A stretch of 64,000 nt of DNA from Dendrophyllia cribrosa (lineage: Eukaryota > Cnidaria > Anthozoa > Scleractinia > Dendrophylliidae), in assembly GCA_024195265.1 (NCBI GenBank), contig JAJLRJ010000006.1:19290851-19354850 (forward strand), given 5' to 3'. A program made the position numbers and the translations under genes. The notes beneath the pieces were generated by a model. It made no database searches. It worked only from the letters and a program-made list of their open reading frames with translations, and had not been told where the DNA came from. Below, piece after piece: positions 20,114-35,100 of the stretch. Position 1 is the first letter of the stretch; the number at the start of each line of letters is the position of its first letter.

Positions 20114-23100
20114 TTAGTTGGCGCCAGGGTTAGAAGCACGAGCGGCTTTCACTGTGTTGAGTAACTCAGTGTAAGCAGGGGTTCGGTTTTCTTCAACGCC
20201 CAGCTCTTTAATCTGTGAAAAAGTGTCCTCAGTGAATTAATGATACAAAAATTAAAAGCTATCTTCGAAGATACTCAAAATGCAACAATAGTTCCACGCA
20301 AAGCAATGTCTTACCGCTCGTCCAAACTCTTCCGTGTCAAGGGTGAACTGGAGTCGAATCTTGTCATCATCGCTTATGGCAGTTTGGTTTTCCTGGTTTG
20401 CAGTTTGACCACCCGTCCCAGATCCCTGCTGCTTTCTCGATCGTTTGAGACGCATTAAGCTGTCTTCAGTTCGTTTGATGGATGTTAACACATCGCCAGT
20501 AACGGCGTGGTACCTAAGATACGTACAAATAACAATACTAATTAAAAGCAAATTATTTAAAAGGAAACAAGTCAGATAATGTGAGCGCTTGGAGCAGAAA
20601 AAGGTAAACTGTTATCTCTCCCTCTAGCCCTAGAGAAAGTAAGTCTCCGCCATGATCGAGGTTGATTTGCCTCTTTAAACCGAATTCTAATGAAACAGCT
20701 GTTTCTTTTTTTCAAAGAGTTGTTTAAGCTTTTATCACGGAAGTAAAAATAAACCGTTTTCCCAAGCGCGAGAGAGTTTATAGTTTTTTATTTTCTGTCA
20801 TGAAAAATCTGCGAATGGGTTTTATTTCTATTCACTCCCTTACTTCAAAAGCAGTGCTTGCAGAATAGCCGCTGCCCAGGCCTGGCGTTGTTGTTGACTG
20901 ACAAGACCTTGATGTTGTTCTAGAAACTCTCGGACGGGCTTCAGTACACTGCTCACAAAAGGAGAGGCTTTACTTGGAGCCTGCAATATCAGTCCAGTGG
21001 CATTTGCATTAGTTGAAGTGATTTCTCACAAATAGAATAATGATAAACAAAAAAAAAAACGCAACCAGGAGCGCGTCTCTCGTGTTGTTCGCGCCTGTGC
21101 TGACTCTAGTACCCAGGGTATCAGGCAAAAAACAGATTATTACACTGCAGTAGAATTACAAGAACTCAAACCCTCAGAGGAAATAAAAACAGTTTTCTAG
21201 TTATCTGGAGCCGGTTCCAGTTATCTTAAGTGCAATCATACCCCGGATAACTGCTATTATAACCCCAGTAGCAGATTACTTCTGTTCACTACTGTGTCAA
21301 AAACATGACAGGATTCCATTTGAAGTGCAGTCTCACTCCGTGTTCCCCATTTTTAGAATGATCTACAGCCGCATACGTAGCTACATGTATCTTGCCAAAA
21401 TGTTTGCTCCAAAATTACCTTTTTGTGTAATCCCAAACAAGTAAGTAACAACTTCAATAAACAAACTAGTATTATCTAATCAACTTATAACGTATTTATA
21501 CATACATCTTTGTTAGTCCTGCGGTAGAGCCTGGGGATGTTTTTGGCAGCTTCAAGTCCCTGAGAGGCTCTGTTTACGACTTGGCTCACAATCTGACCTT
21601 CCAATCCTGGTACCAGTTGTTGAATGGCCCCACAGTTCTCCAGAATGGCCTCTAAAACCAAAAAAGTGGACGTTAAAAAGATGTTGAAAAGAAAAGGGAA
21701 GGTAGACCCCAATGTGTTTTTCACTCACTTCACATGCCATGGGTTGGGTAGGTAACAGTGAGATTAAAAAAATTGAGTGAGCTGACGGCCGATCTTTTGG
21801 CTGATTCATTCACGGCACAACGCATTATTATAGACTGTATCAAAGAGAACAAATAGTTTTTGATTAAAGGGTTGAACCCACCGGTAAGCAGCTCTGTGTC
21901 CTGAATGTTTGTTTGACGCAGTTTTGGTAGAATATCCTGTCTGAAGAACTCAGGAACCTAAATTCAATAATAGAAACTAATAACCATGTGGCTAAAACAT
22001 AAAATCAATATATATATATAGAGAGAGAGAGTTAACTGAGAGTTAACTGAGCAAGGTATTATAAATGAGGTAAGAGTGAAGGTATTATTAAATTTTATGT
22101 ACTTATTTACTTATGAATTTGATATATGTATTTTTTATTTCACCAACACACACAAACACAATGACAATATAAATAACAAAAAATACATATACAAACCACA
22201 AGGTTCATTATGAGGTGATGTGGGGTAACCTTTATCCCAATTTTTAGCACATCCCGGCAAATTTTTCACGTCTGCTGAAAGTTGGTTTTTTAAAGAGACT
22301 ATTTTCAATATTCCATACTCGCCAAAATCCTGCGCCGATCCATTCAACTCTGCCCTTTAAAAATCAAACAAGCGGCCTAAGGCAGACACCTGTGTAAAAT
22401 GGTTGTGTCTGCCTGTCAAAATCGGTTACAAAAGAAGCCGGACACGACCACGGGAGCGAGAGAAAAACTATTGGACAGTATCGCTTTCAAGAAGGTAAAA
22501 ACGTAAATTCATGATAGATGCCAAATTTCATTTTGTAAACTACCGAGAAACAGGTATTTGAATGGTCGCACTGTATGAATTAATTTACATACAAAAAAGT
22601 TAGAAGCAAATTACACGGCTCAAGAGCTGACAGTGGGGACTGTGGGTTGTTGTTACAGAGAAAATACCTTTGTAAATTTTACAAAGGTAAAAACTGGGCA
22701 ACGAAGCATCCTCTGAGCCGGAATACCAAATCATTCTCATCACAGTTCAACTTATTTTACTTTCAGGGAGAATACAGTCTCCTATTCCATGTCTGTTTCC
22801 GCTTTATGTACTAAAGGGAGTTTATGACTGACTCACTGTCTAGTAATGTTAAATTAGGTTACGTTTTTACTGTTACGTTCTTACATGCAGAATATGTTCC
22901 CATGACTGATTTACAGAATGAAGCTAATTCACAGAATGAAGCTAACAAAGTGTTGGTGCGAATGGTGTCGGTGGCGTAAATAAGAATTTTGTCCAAAAAA
23001 ATCAAAATAATCCTCAAAAGGTGCCCAGTGTATGTATACAAGAAAACGTTTGAATATTTGCTGACCAAACGTATGCTTCTCTTGCACTATACACTTAGAT

Positions 23101-26100
23101 TGTGTCACCGTTGGAAGCAGTCAGAGCTTACTTTTGCCAGGAGAGTGTTTAAGTCGCTGAGTAAGTGAACCAAGTAAAATGTAGCAGTCTCTTCAGTTCC
23201 TTGGTTTGTGCTGTTTTCTCCTTCACTGACCTGTCACAATCAACCATACAACAGATGATATGCTACTTTATACACCACAGGGTTAACATGATTGTAAACT
23301 GTAATCCCTGATTGCCTGCAGCACATTGGCCAATTCTTCATCTGGAGTGTACTGGAGATCGTACGGCAAATCCGGGAGACTATGTTCAGTTGGATTGTGC
23401 AACTCTTAGGAATTTTTGGTTGAGACCAACACGCTGTGCTTCTATGATCTGGGGAAATGTTCGGAATTTGTCAAAAATGGTACCCATGTAACTACAAGCA
23501 GCTCCCTGTCTTGGTCCCAATAAACCATCCAACAATGCTCAAGAGGGCATCTTAGATCAAGCACTGTCTTTGCTGGACAAGTAGCAGACAATTGTTGAAG
23601 ATTTTTTTGTTTTCAAATAAAAAATCAGCAATGGTCCTGCAGATATACTTTTTCAACAAAAAACCCAAAAGGGTTGTTTTATTCAACCTCCATATGAGGT
23701 TCTGACTCCCAATTTTAACATCCTTTTCAAATAGACGAGAATGTGTCATGTGTCATGCCTCAAAGCAGATTTACTCCATGGGGAAAAAAACTGTATCATC
23801 TCCATGGGAAACAGTTTAAACTTTCTACTCACCAGTGATCACCATGGACAATTAACAATGTTACATCATGTCAAGCACAATGCCAATTCTGAATGAATTT
23901 GGAAGCCAGGGACTTCAAGAAATGATTGTATCTTAAAAACGTATGACGGATTTGAAGAACTGTTGTTTTGCTTATTAAACTCTCTGCTAATATCGGTGGC
24001 ATTCTTGTTGACATCTAATAAAAGTCATTGGCGTGGTTGTACTTCATTACACTTGGGTTTTGTTTCCAAGTGTTTGATGTTACACCACTGGGTATAGGTC
24101 AACGGTTGCTGGTGTTTATTATCATTCTTTCTCTAAGAGCAGTCTTAAAGAAATTGCCAAAGACAAAAACTATAAATAAATGAGTTATAAATAAATTGTA
24201 AATAAATATTGGTAAATATATAAGCAAATAAATTAATAAATAAACACAGGCTGCAGATACGTACAGTGGTTGGCCTTGTAGTAGACACATCATCTCTAAT
24301 CCACACAAACAATCGAGACAATACCTGAAGAATAAAACCAATGTGTATCTTAAATTCAATTTTTCAGGAAACAAGAGAAGTCATTATGCGCCAAGATAGG
24401 TTTTTAATAGCTGATTCCTAACTACGTCATGCATGAGCGTACACGAAGGAAGAAACTTAGACAAATAAAAGGCTGGTAGCCGCCGCATAGCCGATGTAAC
24501 TTGCTTAGATGGTCGGTGACCCCTACTTTTTTGGCTAATTCTCGACAGACTGTGAAAAAAATATACAAAAATTCAATGTAGGGAGTTTAAAATGCTCCCA
24601 TTTTTCTACCCATGGAACATCAAATCCCACCAACTTGTGGCTGTCAGGGTTTGAAAAATAATTAATGCTGTAAATTTGCTTATAATAATAAACCCACTCA
24701 TAAAATTTGGCATAGAAAGTTCCATTCTAGAAATTCAATTACAATATTTTTAGACTAACAGACATTGGGGCCATGACGAGTAAGGAAAACCAATTTTCAA
24801 AATTAGGGTGGCCTTTCAGATATCTTATCTCCGAAACAAAGTCAGTGACCCCTCCATTTTTTTTTGCATTTCTGACACGAGTAACATGTTACCTAGCTGT
24901 AGCAATTGTAAGCAATCTGTTTAATGTGGTTAGGCAGGATACTCATAACTCAAATCAGCATAATCAGGGAGTATTTTTGATACTTTTATTTTTATTTCTA
25001 TGGTAATATCTGCTTATTACATGTATGCTCAGCATATCACATCTTTCTTTTCAAGGTACTGTTCTAGATCTGTTGGTGTGAGTGTTAATGAAAACAGTTG
25101 ATATAAGTTTCATTAGTTACATTATTTCCATACCTGTAGAGTTAACTTCCAGAACCTGTGACAGAGGGCCTGAATATACACAGAATCTTGCCAACACCTT
25201 TGAATACACCACCACAACACACTCACAGCTGATGTCAAGAACAGCTCAGAATCTGACAGGAAAATATACAGCTACCCATTATACTGATGTGAGGATCACT
25301 TTAAGTAGTGTTTACAACGTGAGCGGCCATGTTGTATCAGATTTACAATCACAAGCTGAAGGCAAGTGATTGCAGATCTGATCCAACATGGACATGAATG
25401 TTGCAGACTACTTAATATGAAATGAAAATGAAATGCTAATTAGTTACAACCACAGTATACATCCATTTGTGGTTGTAACTAATTAGCATTTCATGGCTGT
25501 TCTGTATTAGGATTACAAGTCTTCATTAAATTTTTTAATTCATTGTATTTTCCTTATGAATTATTAATGAATTTTATAAGCCAACTTACATTTAATTTAC
25601 AATCAAAACAAGTCAATCATTCCTCCCAAGGGTGAATTAATCATGTTTGTCCTTTGCAAATTTTATTTTATTGCTCATTTCAGTGATCCATTCTTCAGAT
25701 GAAGAGGTCAAAATTCATATTGAAATTCAATTCTCAAACTGATTAATTATTCATGTTCATGTTATTAGTCAGGTCCAGAATGCTCCATTCTGGACAGGTG
25801 GATGAGTTTTGAAACCCAATGATACACGAGTTGAAAAATTTGCAAATTCATCAACTCCTTGGCATTTTTATATTTAAATGCAAACTTTTGGATTGTTTAT
25901 CAGTTAATCAGAAAGCAATGGAAGAGTAGTATGACAGCTTTGAGAGAGAGTGAGCCAAGTAAAAACTCCCAGGAACAGGACGTCAATTCATGTTTGGCAT
26001 TTTGCATGTGTTGTTCTGCATGAACACAGCACATGTTAAAAACTGCCAAACAGCCCACCTTCAGAGTTTTTTTATTTTTGTTTCCTTCTCTTGGTCTGCT

Positions 26101-29100
26101 GAAGGTTTGAACTTTTCTTGAAGCAATAGGCCAGTTCACACCTGGGACCAAAGTGCACTTGAAGTGCAAAAGTGCTTGAAAATCAAGTAGACTTGAGGTC
26201 TACTTTGGAAAGTCGAGACAATAGATTTTCAGGCATGACTGCGCAGCGTGCATGTTTAGATGCAAATTACTTGTGAGCAGAAGTTGGTATGCAGTCAATT
26301 AGCTTGCTCGTTTGCATTAGATTCGGCACATGTGAAGTTCGACGTTTGAACCGGGCCTTACAGGACTAAAGTACGATATGCATAAAACACAGGGCAACGA
26401 AGAATCCAAAAAGTGCGGTCATTAAAATGTTCACACTCCAAGTACGCGAGCTACACTTGGGTGATTCTGCACAAATCAACAGCACATGCCATTCAAAAAT
26501 ACGTTTTTGATAAAAATAAGCAAAATGTGGAGCTTATAGAAAACGAACTACTGCAAATTATTTAACTTTTAATTACATTCAGCTGATATTAATTTAAACA
26601 TGTAAATAAATTAGATGAGTGCTTCTATTGAAACGTAAGTTAGACTTAGAAAACGCTCTCAGAAAGGAGTTCACACTACAAGTACGTACACTGAAGTGCA
26701 CTTAAGAGCCCTAGTGAGAACTGGCCTAATAACTTAACCAAACAGGATAACAGTTTACACAACACAGGGCTGATTTGAATAAAAATAGTGTTTGTTTGCC
26801 CAACCTCACAAAATGTATGCAAACAAGGAGTTGTGAAAAACACTATGGAATTTCCTTGTTGCTGATCAACAATAACAACACAAACATAGAGCAATAGACC
26901 ATTTTCGTATTCTCGGTATTGAACTGGTACTAGCTTGCAATGGAGTCTAATGCGGGGGAATATCATTAAAAATATTTGCATGTGAAAAGATTCCCCCGCA
27001 TGAGCCTCGACTGCAAGCTAGTACCAGTTCAATACCGAGAATACGAAAATGGTCTATTACAAATAAGCAAAAATGAAAAACCTGAAGAACAAGAGTTGCA
27101 TTCTACATGAATAAATTCGGTGAACAAAGGACTGTTTCAATGAGAAAAGTAATTTCTAATTTTATTTCTTGGAGAAGTCATTTCAAAAATGTGTGTTTTG
27201 CATTTCATTGGGATTCCAAACACCTTGAAACAATACAAAAACAATTTCTCCAATCTTCATAGAGGTCACAACATTACCGGTCAAGTGATTGGCAAAGAGA
27301 AACAAGAAGAAATATACAAGGACCATAAGGTGATGCATAAATTATGTTGTGGTTCAAATTTTTCTTTGGTTTAAAAATTTTAAAACAAGTTTGATTTTTA
27401 TTTTCCTTTGTCTCTTATTAATGGAATGGATCTGAGACAGGAAATTAAAAATCAAACTGGTTTTAAAATTTTAAAACCAAAGAAAAATTTGAACCACAAC
27501 ATATACAAATATCAATGAAGAAACCTTTTACATAAATCTTATGCCGGCTGAGCATGTCATCAGCAGCTCAAACAATCAAGTCCAAATTTTGAATAACTGC
27601 TTGTTTTTTAATTTTGCATTCTTTGTCAGCTGTCAGAAGTGCTTTCTGGTCACTGCAAGAGCAGAACATGAAACTGCAGTTTGCCATGAACAGTCTTTGG
27701 GAAGATGTCTGATGAAGTCAAGACTGTCAGGCTCACTCCTCTACTAAACACTAACTAAACTCCTCCACACAAAGACTACTAAAGGCAACACATGCTGCAC
27801 TTGCTGACAAGTGATCACATTTCACTAGATGATAGCAAAGTAAATATTGAATGTGTAGAATTCCATCAACTCACCAAATGCCATAAGTGATTTTTTATCT
27901 TGAGAGCTGTGTGCCTTGATTTTAATGCTATATACTAGATCTCTTTACATTTTTAGTACTTAATATATATTTTTAGCTTTTAATTAGTTTCCTTAAACAA
28001 ATTTCTTAATAGATCATATTAAATTAGTATGTATTTAGTTTATAAGCTTCCAAGGATTTATTTTCAGTAGTTTTCTTATTCCATATTATTGTGTTACAAA
28101 GACTGTTAATTCTTTTCACAAAGTGGTGAATTAAGTCATGTTTTATGTTATAACTGCACCATACCTTGCTGGGCACTTCCTTGAGGTGACTGCAGTGCAG
28201 TTTCAAACTTGCTTGCCATTTCCTGAAATCTGCAGCGATCAAAATAATACAACCTTATGATTAAGGAGGACGAACCTTAACTACAAGGTGGTTGCTATGG
28301 AAGAGTTCCAAATGCCACATAATAATAACAATTTTATTGGTTTCTTGACTACCTCGGCTATGTTTGGTCACGTTCCTTCTGTTATGGGTTCCATCAAATT
28401 GTAGGTGTTACAACCATATTTGGTAAGTCACATGACCAGAACATAAAAACCCTTAAAACTATAACATCTTACATCCCCCCCCCAAAAAAAAACAACAACA
28501 ACAACAACAATGTCAACAGCTTATGAACATTCCAATAAAAAAATTCACGTTATTTAAAAAGCTATGACATCATAAAGGTGTATTTTCAAACATTTTCTTT
28601 TATTACTAGCTTTCCTTTTTTTGTCAAAATGGTAATTCCATGCTACAGATGTTAAAAAAGTTGAATTGCTCATGAAATGGAATTTTTTTCTGTTTTCCTT
28701 TGATTGAATTTTTACACTTTTTCATTCTTACTCATGGTTGGGGACTGGCACTAGTTGCGCATGTGCAATGTCGAATTTAGTGATGTCTTGTGTTCAGTTT
28801 CATAGTTTCCACCATGTTAGCAGTTTATGACATGTGAGAAATGCCATGAAATAATGACCCCATCAACAGGTTTACCGTCCTTAAGTACATGACTGTATGT
28901 CCATGCTAACAATCATTCATTTTCTGGCACTACATTATCCCCAGTATTATATTGGTTTTTCATGCACTCAAACTCAAAGCACTTGACCATTTGACTTCCA
29001 TCCAATGACAATGTCTGTTTTGTGAAACCCCCAATATTATATTTAACTGAACTCATCTCTCTACTTGAATAAATCCCCAGGAAAGACTGGGCAAAGATGA

Positions 29101-32100
29101 AAAATGTACTTAGAAAGAATCAGTGGCACTGTCAAGGAACATGGAAAGCTCCAGTCCATTTATTTAGTTACATGTAATAACTAAAAAAACACTTGTTAAA
29201 TGTAATATTGTCAAACCTGATTTGAAAATAAACAGGTAAACTCCATCTTGCCAAAAAAGCAGTAAAGCTCGGGTGTGACCTGAGTCGCTGTACACTTGCC
29301 TTTGAACCACAGATACCTTCAAACTTATTAATGAACCACACTGTAGTCATGTATTTCTGGAGGAAAAATAAATTGAAAAAAGCTCAAATGTCACAGTGTT
29401 CTCCTTAGTTTTCAGAGCAACTGGTAAGTCAGTTTTACAGACCAGTAAAGTAGCTCTGCTGAATCTTAGCCATTTTCTACCCTGTAAGTGTTAACAAACC
29501 CATGCTACTGTCGCATCTTGAAGAAATAAAAATGCGTAATTTTTGGGATTTCTGTTTCAAGGCCTTAAAAGGACTTGAAAAAAAAAACACTTCAAAAACC
29601 AATACCTTATGAACGTAGGATCTGCATGTATTTTATCAAACACAAATTTATGAAATCAGTCCAAAAATGCCTCGTAAATCGTTTCACAATCCAAATCTGT
29701 TGGATTTAATCCAGGCCTTATTACCCCGTATGTGGTTCTAGGCAGTAAGAAGCAGTGCTACAATGTACAAGCAGTAAATTGTACCGGTTACCGCCTGATA
29801 AGGAGGACACTGATGCCATGAAAGTTTGGAAAATAACAATGGCAACAATAATGCCAACTTATAACTGATTTGTGAAAAGGTGACTATCATTTAATAGAGT
29901 CAGTGCTAGGTGGTTATTTGCTTGCAGTAAAATGAGAAGAGGCAACTAATCATGAATCGCCCAGTCTGTAAAAAAAAAACATGCCATCTTGTTGTTACAG
30001 ACGAAGCACATGACCTTGAGCGCTCAATAAATTTTTTTACAAGTTAGCCAATCTGTGAGTGCGAATTCAATTGATGGGCACGCCTTCTTGCATAAATGAA
30101 TTATGTAATCTTGCTCGCTTCAATTTATCTTGGGAGTGTAAACTTAGTTACAAAATACAAAATAATATTTTATTCACTTTATTGCTTCACATGTATCTGC
30201 AGTAATGAAAATGATTATAAGAATTAGCTGGTGATATCATGGAAACTTGTAATTAAAAAACATTTATTGGGTGCTCATGGTAAGGCACATTGGACTGTAG
30301 TTTTGGTTAGTGACTAAACAGTCTTCAATGTCATAAATTACAAACCTGATGAAAAGAATCTGGATTTCCAGGGGCAAAGATTGATCCAAACCGAGTCTCA
30401 ATGAGACTGATGACTTCTGGCCACACAGCATTTACTATAAAGTCAAATCCTCTGATGCCAGCTCTTTGTTCACCAAACATCTCCACATCACTAGCTACAA
30501 ACCTGCCAGAAGTTATGTTTATCATCTGTGTACAGTGTCGGGGTACGAACTCAAGAACTTTGTTGTACACATTGTACAGGCCCTGGGATGGATCAGCTGT
30601 CAACATCTTCTCATTAATAACCTTGGAATAATATTGCAGGGTTTGAAATTAGCACTCATCTGGCTGGCAAGTGCATTCAAAATTAAGTTTCCAAACCTGA
30701 TATTAACACACTCAGACACCTTGTCAAATGCTGCTTCAAAAGTATATATGCTGTTATTGGTTATATACATTGTATTTTTAATTTTCCTTTGTTTCATAAT
30801 TTTTAACATGGATAAGAAACAATCATTGTTTCAAGGCTACTGGCAGTAAATGGCTTGAAGCCCTATCACAAACATGGATTTTGCATAATCTATTTTCGAA
30901 AACAATTTTTTTGACAATTTTAAAGTTGTTCAGTGAAGCACATAAAAGCAGTACGCAAAAGTAAGCCATTAATTTCCTAACCCGACCAATGAAAAATTTA
31001 TCTCATTTTGATTTTTTTATTGTGAGCACTTTTTGTTTAACCAACTTTAAGGTGTTTGGATACCTATTAATGAAACATGTCAGTATTTTGAGTGTTTGAT
31101 ATATAGCTTCTGAAATCATTTATAATTCTTGAAGAAATTCAAAGCAAAAGTTTGGTTCCTTCTGTGAGTACCGGAGAACGAATGACATACATTGTAAAAC
31201 AAAAGAAACAAAAGACAGATAACAATACAACTCAAAAACAAGGTTAAAATACAAAACCTCACAAACAAAAGCAATATAATGTGTTCTGGTACTTGCAGAA
31301 GGACCCAAAAGATCACCAAATTTCATTAGTATTACATATCCTAACCTCCTTCATGGTAGTTATTTCCTTCATTTTCTCTTTGTGCATTATTAATGAGAAA
31401 TTGAGAACTGTGTTTAAAATTAACTTCATTACCTCGCTCATGTAGGGCTTGACAGTAACTTCTCTAAACAGCATTTCAGCATCTCTTGTCTTGTCAATGA
31501 TGGCATAGGTTCTCAGGACCCGTGACAAAAGATTGAGCTCTCCTGTCTGCAGTCCTTCTTGAAATGCTGCCTCCAACTTCTTTTGAAGAGTGCTTGTTAT
31601 AGCTGCTATACGCTGTCATCAAAATGGCGGAAAAATAATAATCATCAAGTCAGTCCTAAGGGATACTTAATTGCCTTTTAATGGGAAAGTGGAGAGCCTA
31701 AAGCAATGGAACTGTTTGTCAGTGAACAGGACATAATAAAAAATTTTGATTGCCCAATAGCCCATCAATCAATGTACAACAAAAGTTTATAAATTCAAAA
31801 TTATTGCTTTTCACAAAACTTTGAAAATTCTATCACAGGGTTGTTGTCTATTTCCCTGAAACAGAAGCAAAAATATGGCATCAAGAGCCTAATCAACAGA
31901 AAGAAACAATATTCTCATAGTTTTTCAAACTAGTTTTGGCAAAAACTGTGCTTTTTGTTAACAAAAAAAGTCTGGAAGCAGAGAAATTTTAGTTACTGTA
32001 AAATTAATGTATTTCTGCTAAATATGTGCTGAATAAAATGTTTCTTTCTGTTCTGAAGCAGAGCTGCCAATAGTGGCCAGCTATTATGGCTGGCAACTGC

Positions 32101-35100
32101 AGTCAAGATGACCAGCCACTCATAGTTTTAAAATGACTCAGGGACAACAACTAGTACATGTACATTTATGAGAGGATATATTGAGTTTATGACTGCCTAT
32201 TTTCCTTGTGTAGCCGGCAACCTCAAAGCTGATGACAGCCCTGCTAAAGAAAGAAAGAAATTTCACAAACATCTGGTCAAGGTTGTCATTAAAAAAATTG
32301 CATATCAAACTGAGTCTTCCTTCAAGGTTGCAGACCTTCTAAGAAATTGGAAGTAATATATCAAACATGAGACAGTGTTTCATCACAAGATCAAACACTG
32401 AGAAGAGAGTAAAAAATATGACGCGCAGCGGAGTATTAATTGACGAATTTCGAGGTGTTTGATCTTGTGATGAAATACTATGTCAAATGTTTGATATTAC
32501 TTCTCAAACAAAATAATTTTAGAAAGAGGAATTAAGGATGCAAAAATGAGGAGTGTTTCATCTGATTTCCAAACACTCATTAAACATTAATTTCCTTCTT
32601 TTTTTTTTAATAATAAATTATTAATGAGTTTGAGAAGTAACCCTGGAACACTATCAAGGTACATGTGTAAATTATATTCTTGAATGTGGATTTGAATGAT
32701 CAGTGGCTTTTGTAAATTAGAATCCTCACAGGATTTCTACTAAAAAACATGACCTTGAAATTCAACCAAATTGCTTAAGAGACAATTTCCTCAATACATG
32801 ATGATTTGACACATTTTGCTTATATCAGCAAAGTAGTTATTTGAAAGTTAAACGACAGGAAAGGTTTGTTGTCCATTTTGCCAGTGTATTTGTTGATGTA
32901 AAGATTCCTCCATGTAAATAAAAAACATTGAATTTCAAGTGAACTTGTTTTTCCAGCAATTATTCATCGATGAGGTTGTTAATGATTTATAATCATTTCT
33001 CTTCCTCTTTATCACTTCTTTTGCTTTGTGTGCCCTTTGCTCTGACGAAATGATTGCCACCCAGGCTAAGTTACTGACAATATTTGTCAGAACTGGCCGG
33101 TCAGACCAGTCAACTTGTAAATATATTATCAGTATGCCATTATTTCTCAGAACAGGCTTCCTGGATAAAGGAGCAACTGACCAGTCCGGTCGGCCAGTTC
33201 TAACTAACTATTGGTTAGTGCCCTAATATTATTTATAAGATACTTACTCCTCTGATGCTCTCAACCAGTGGATGTCCTTGACTCTGAGTCACATAAAATT
33301 GCAGCTGGTTAAACTCACTGGCCACTCTCTCAATCAAGTGAGAGTCATCATCACTACAAATTATACATATAACATCAGCTGGTTAAACTCACTGGCCACT
33401 CTCTTTATCAAGTGAAAGTCATCATCACTACAAATTATACATAACATCAGCTGGTTAAACTCACTGGCCACTCTCTTTATCAAGTAAAAGTCATCATCAC
33501 TACAAATTATACATAACATCAGCTGGTTAAACTCACTGGCCACTCTCTTTATCAAGTGAGAGTCATCATCACTACAAATTATATATATAACATCAGCTGG
33601 TTAAACTCACTGGCCACTCTCTTTATCAAGTAAAAGTCATCATCACTACAAATTATACATAACATCAGCTGGTTAAACTCACTGGCCACTCTCTTTATCA
33701 AGTGAGAGTCATCATCACTACAAATTATATATATAACATCAGCTGGTTAAACTCACTGGCCACTCTCTTTATCAAGTGAAAGTCATCATCACTACAAATT
33801 ATACATAACATCAGCTGGTTAAACTCACTGGCCACTCTCTTTATCAAGTGAAAGTCATCATCACTACAAATTATATATAACATCAGCTGGTTAAACTCAC
33901 TGGCCACTCTCTTTATCAAGTGAAAGTCATCGTCACTACAAATTATATATAACATCAGCTGGTTAAACTCACTGGCCACTCTCTTTATCAAGTGAAAGTC
34001 ATCATCACTACAAATTATACATAACATCAGCTGGTTAAACTCACTGGCCACTCTCTTTATCAAGTGAGAATCCTCATCATCACTACAAATTATACATAAC
34101 ATCAGCTGGTTAAACTCACTGGCCACTCTCTTTATCAAGTGAGAATCATCATCATCACTATGTAGAACATTATATCAGCTAATATTAAACTCAGTGCTGT
34201 CCACTACTTTTACTTGCCTTTAAACCAATCAGCTCATTAAACTGGCTGTCTATTATTTTTGTTTGCCTTAGTTCAAGACAACAAAAGAAGCCGTTCCTAG
34301 TTTGCTTGAGTTGGTATAATTTTATTGGCAAACCAGTCTGTCCTTCCTATTTCCTGTTACTTGCTGTCAATATAACTAATATCCAGGCATATACCCTCAC
34401 CAATGATGAAATGACAGGGTTGGGAACTTTATGTTGACAGCACTCGCCATTTGGGTGAGTGACTTTCAGAACTACACCAAAAAATGTACAATTACAAAGC
34501 TTTAGCACTCGCAAGTGCTAATTTCCATCCCTGAATGTGTGGTTCTAAAAAATACCCAATCACCAAAGGTGACTGTAATTTCCAATCAAAAGAAAAAGCA
34601 CCACTGGCACAGATTCCCCAAAGGTGGTGGTGAAGGGTTGGGTTTATGCAAGTCTTTTCCCAGAGGGAAATTACCTGAGATTAAAAAAAATAATAATACT
34701 GTTCAAGCAAAAAAATCAACTCTTTTATCCTTTAAATTTTTGCCAAAACTTTGACATCATACAGTAATTCAGATCAAAGAGCCAGCTGAATAAAACCTGT
34801 ACTCAAGAATTTCTGTGATCTCAACAAAAACATGAAAAAAGAAGTCAGGTATTGGCAGTAAGAGTATTCACCTATCAGGATCTTTAGAAGACACATCTTG
34901 AGTAATCTTTGACCCTTGTAATAGTCTTTCAATCTTCTCCAGTGACTTTGTGATGTTTAATAAATGCTGCATACACATCTAGGATAGGCGATAATTAAGA
35001 GAGATAACAAAACATTAAGTTACATCCTGCCAAGTCTTAGCAAAACAATCAAAATACTTTGCTACCAAACATAGAGCCTGTTCCAGATGGCTACTAGATA

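Noticed and set aside
33361..34138. Repetitive protein with 24-residue units (IKRVASEFNQL)
   Set aside because: Not an independent gene; it is the exon 5-derived array in COG2 intron 4.
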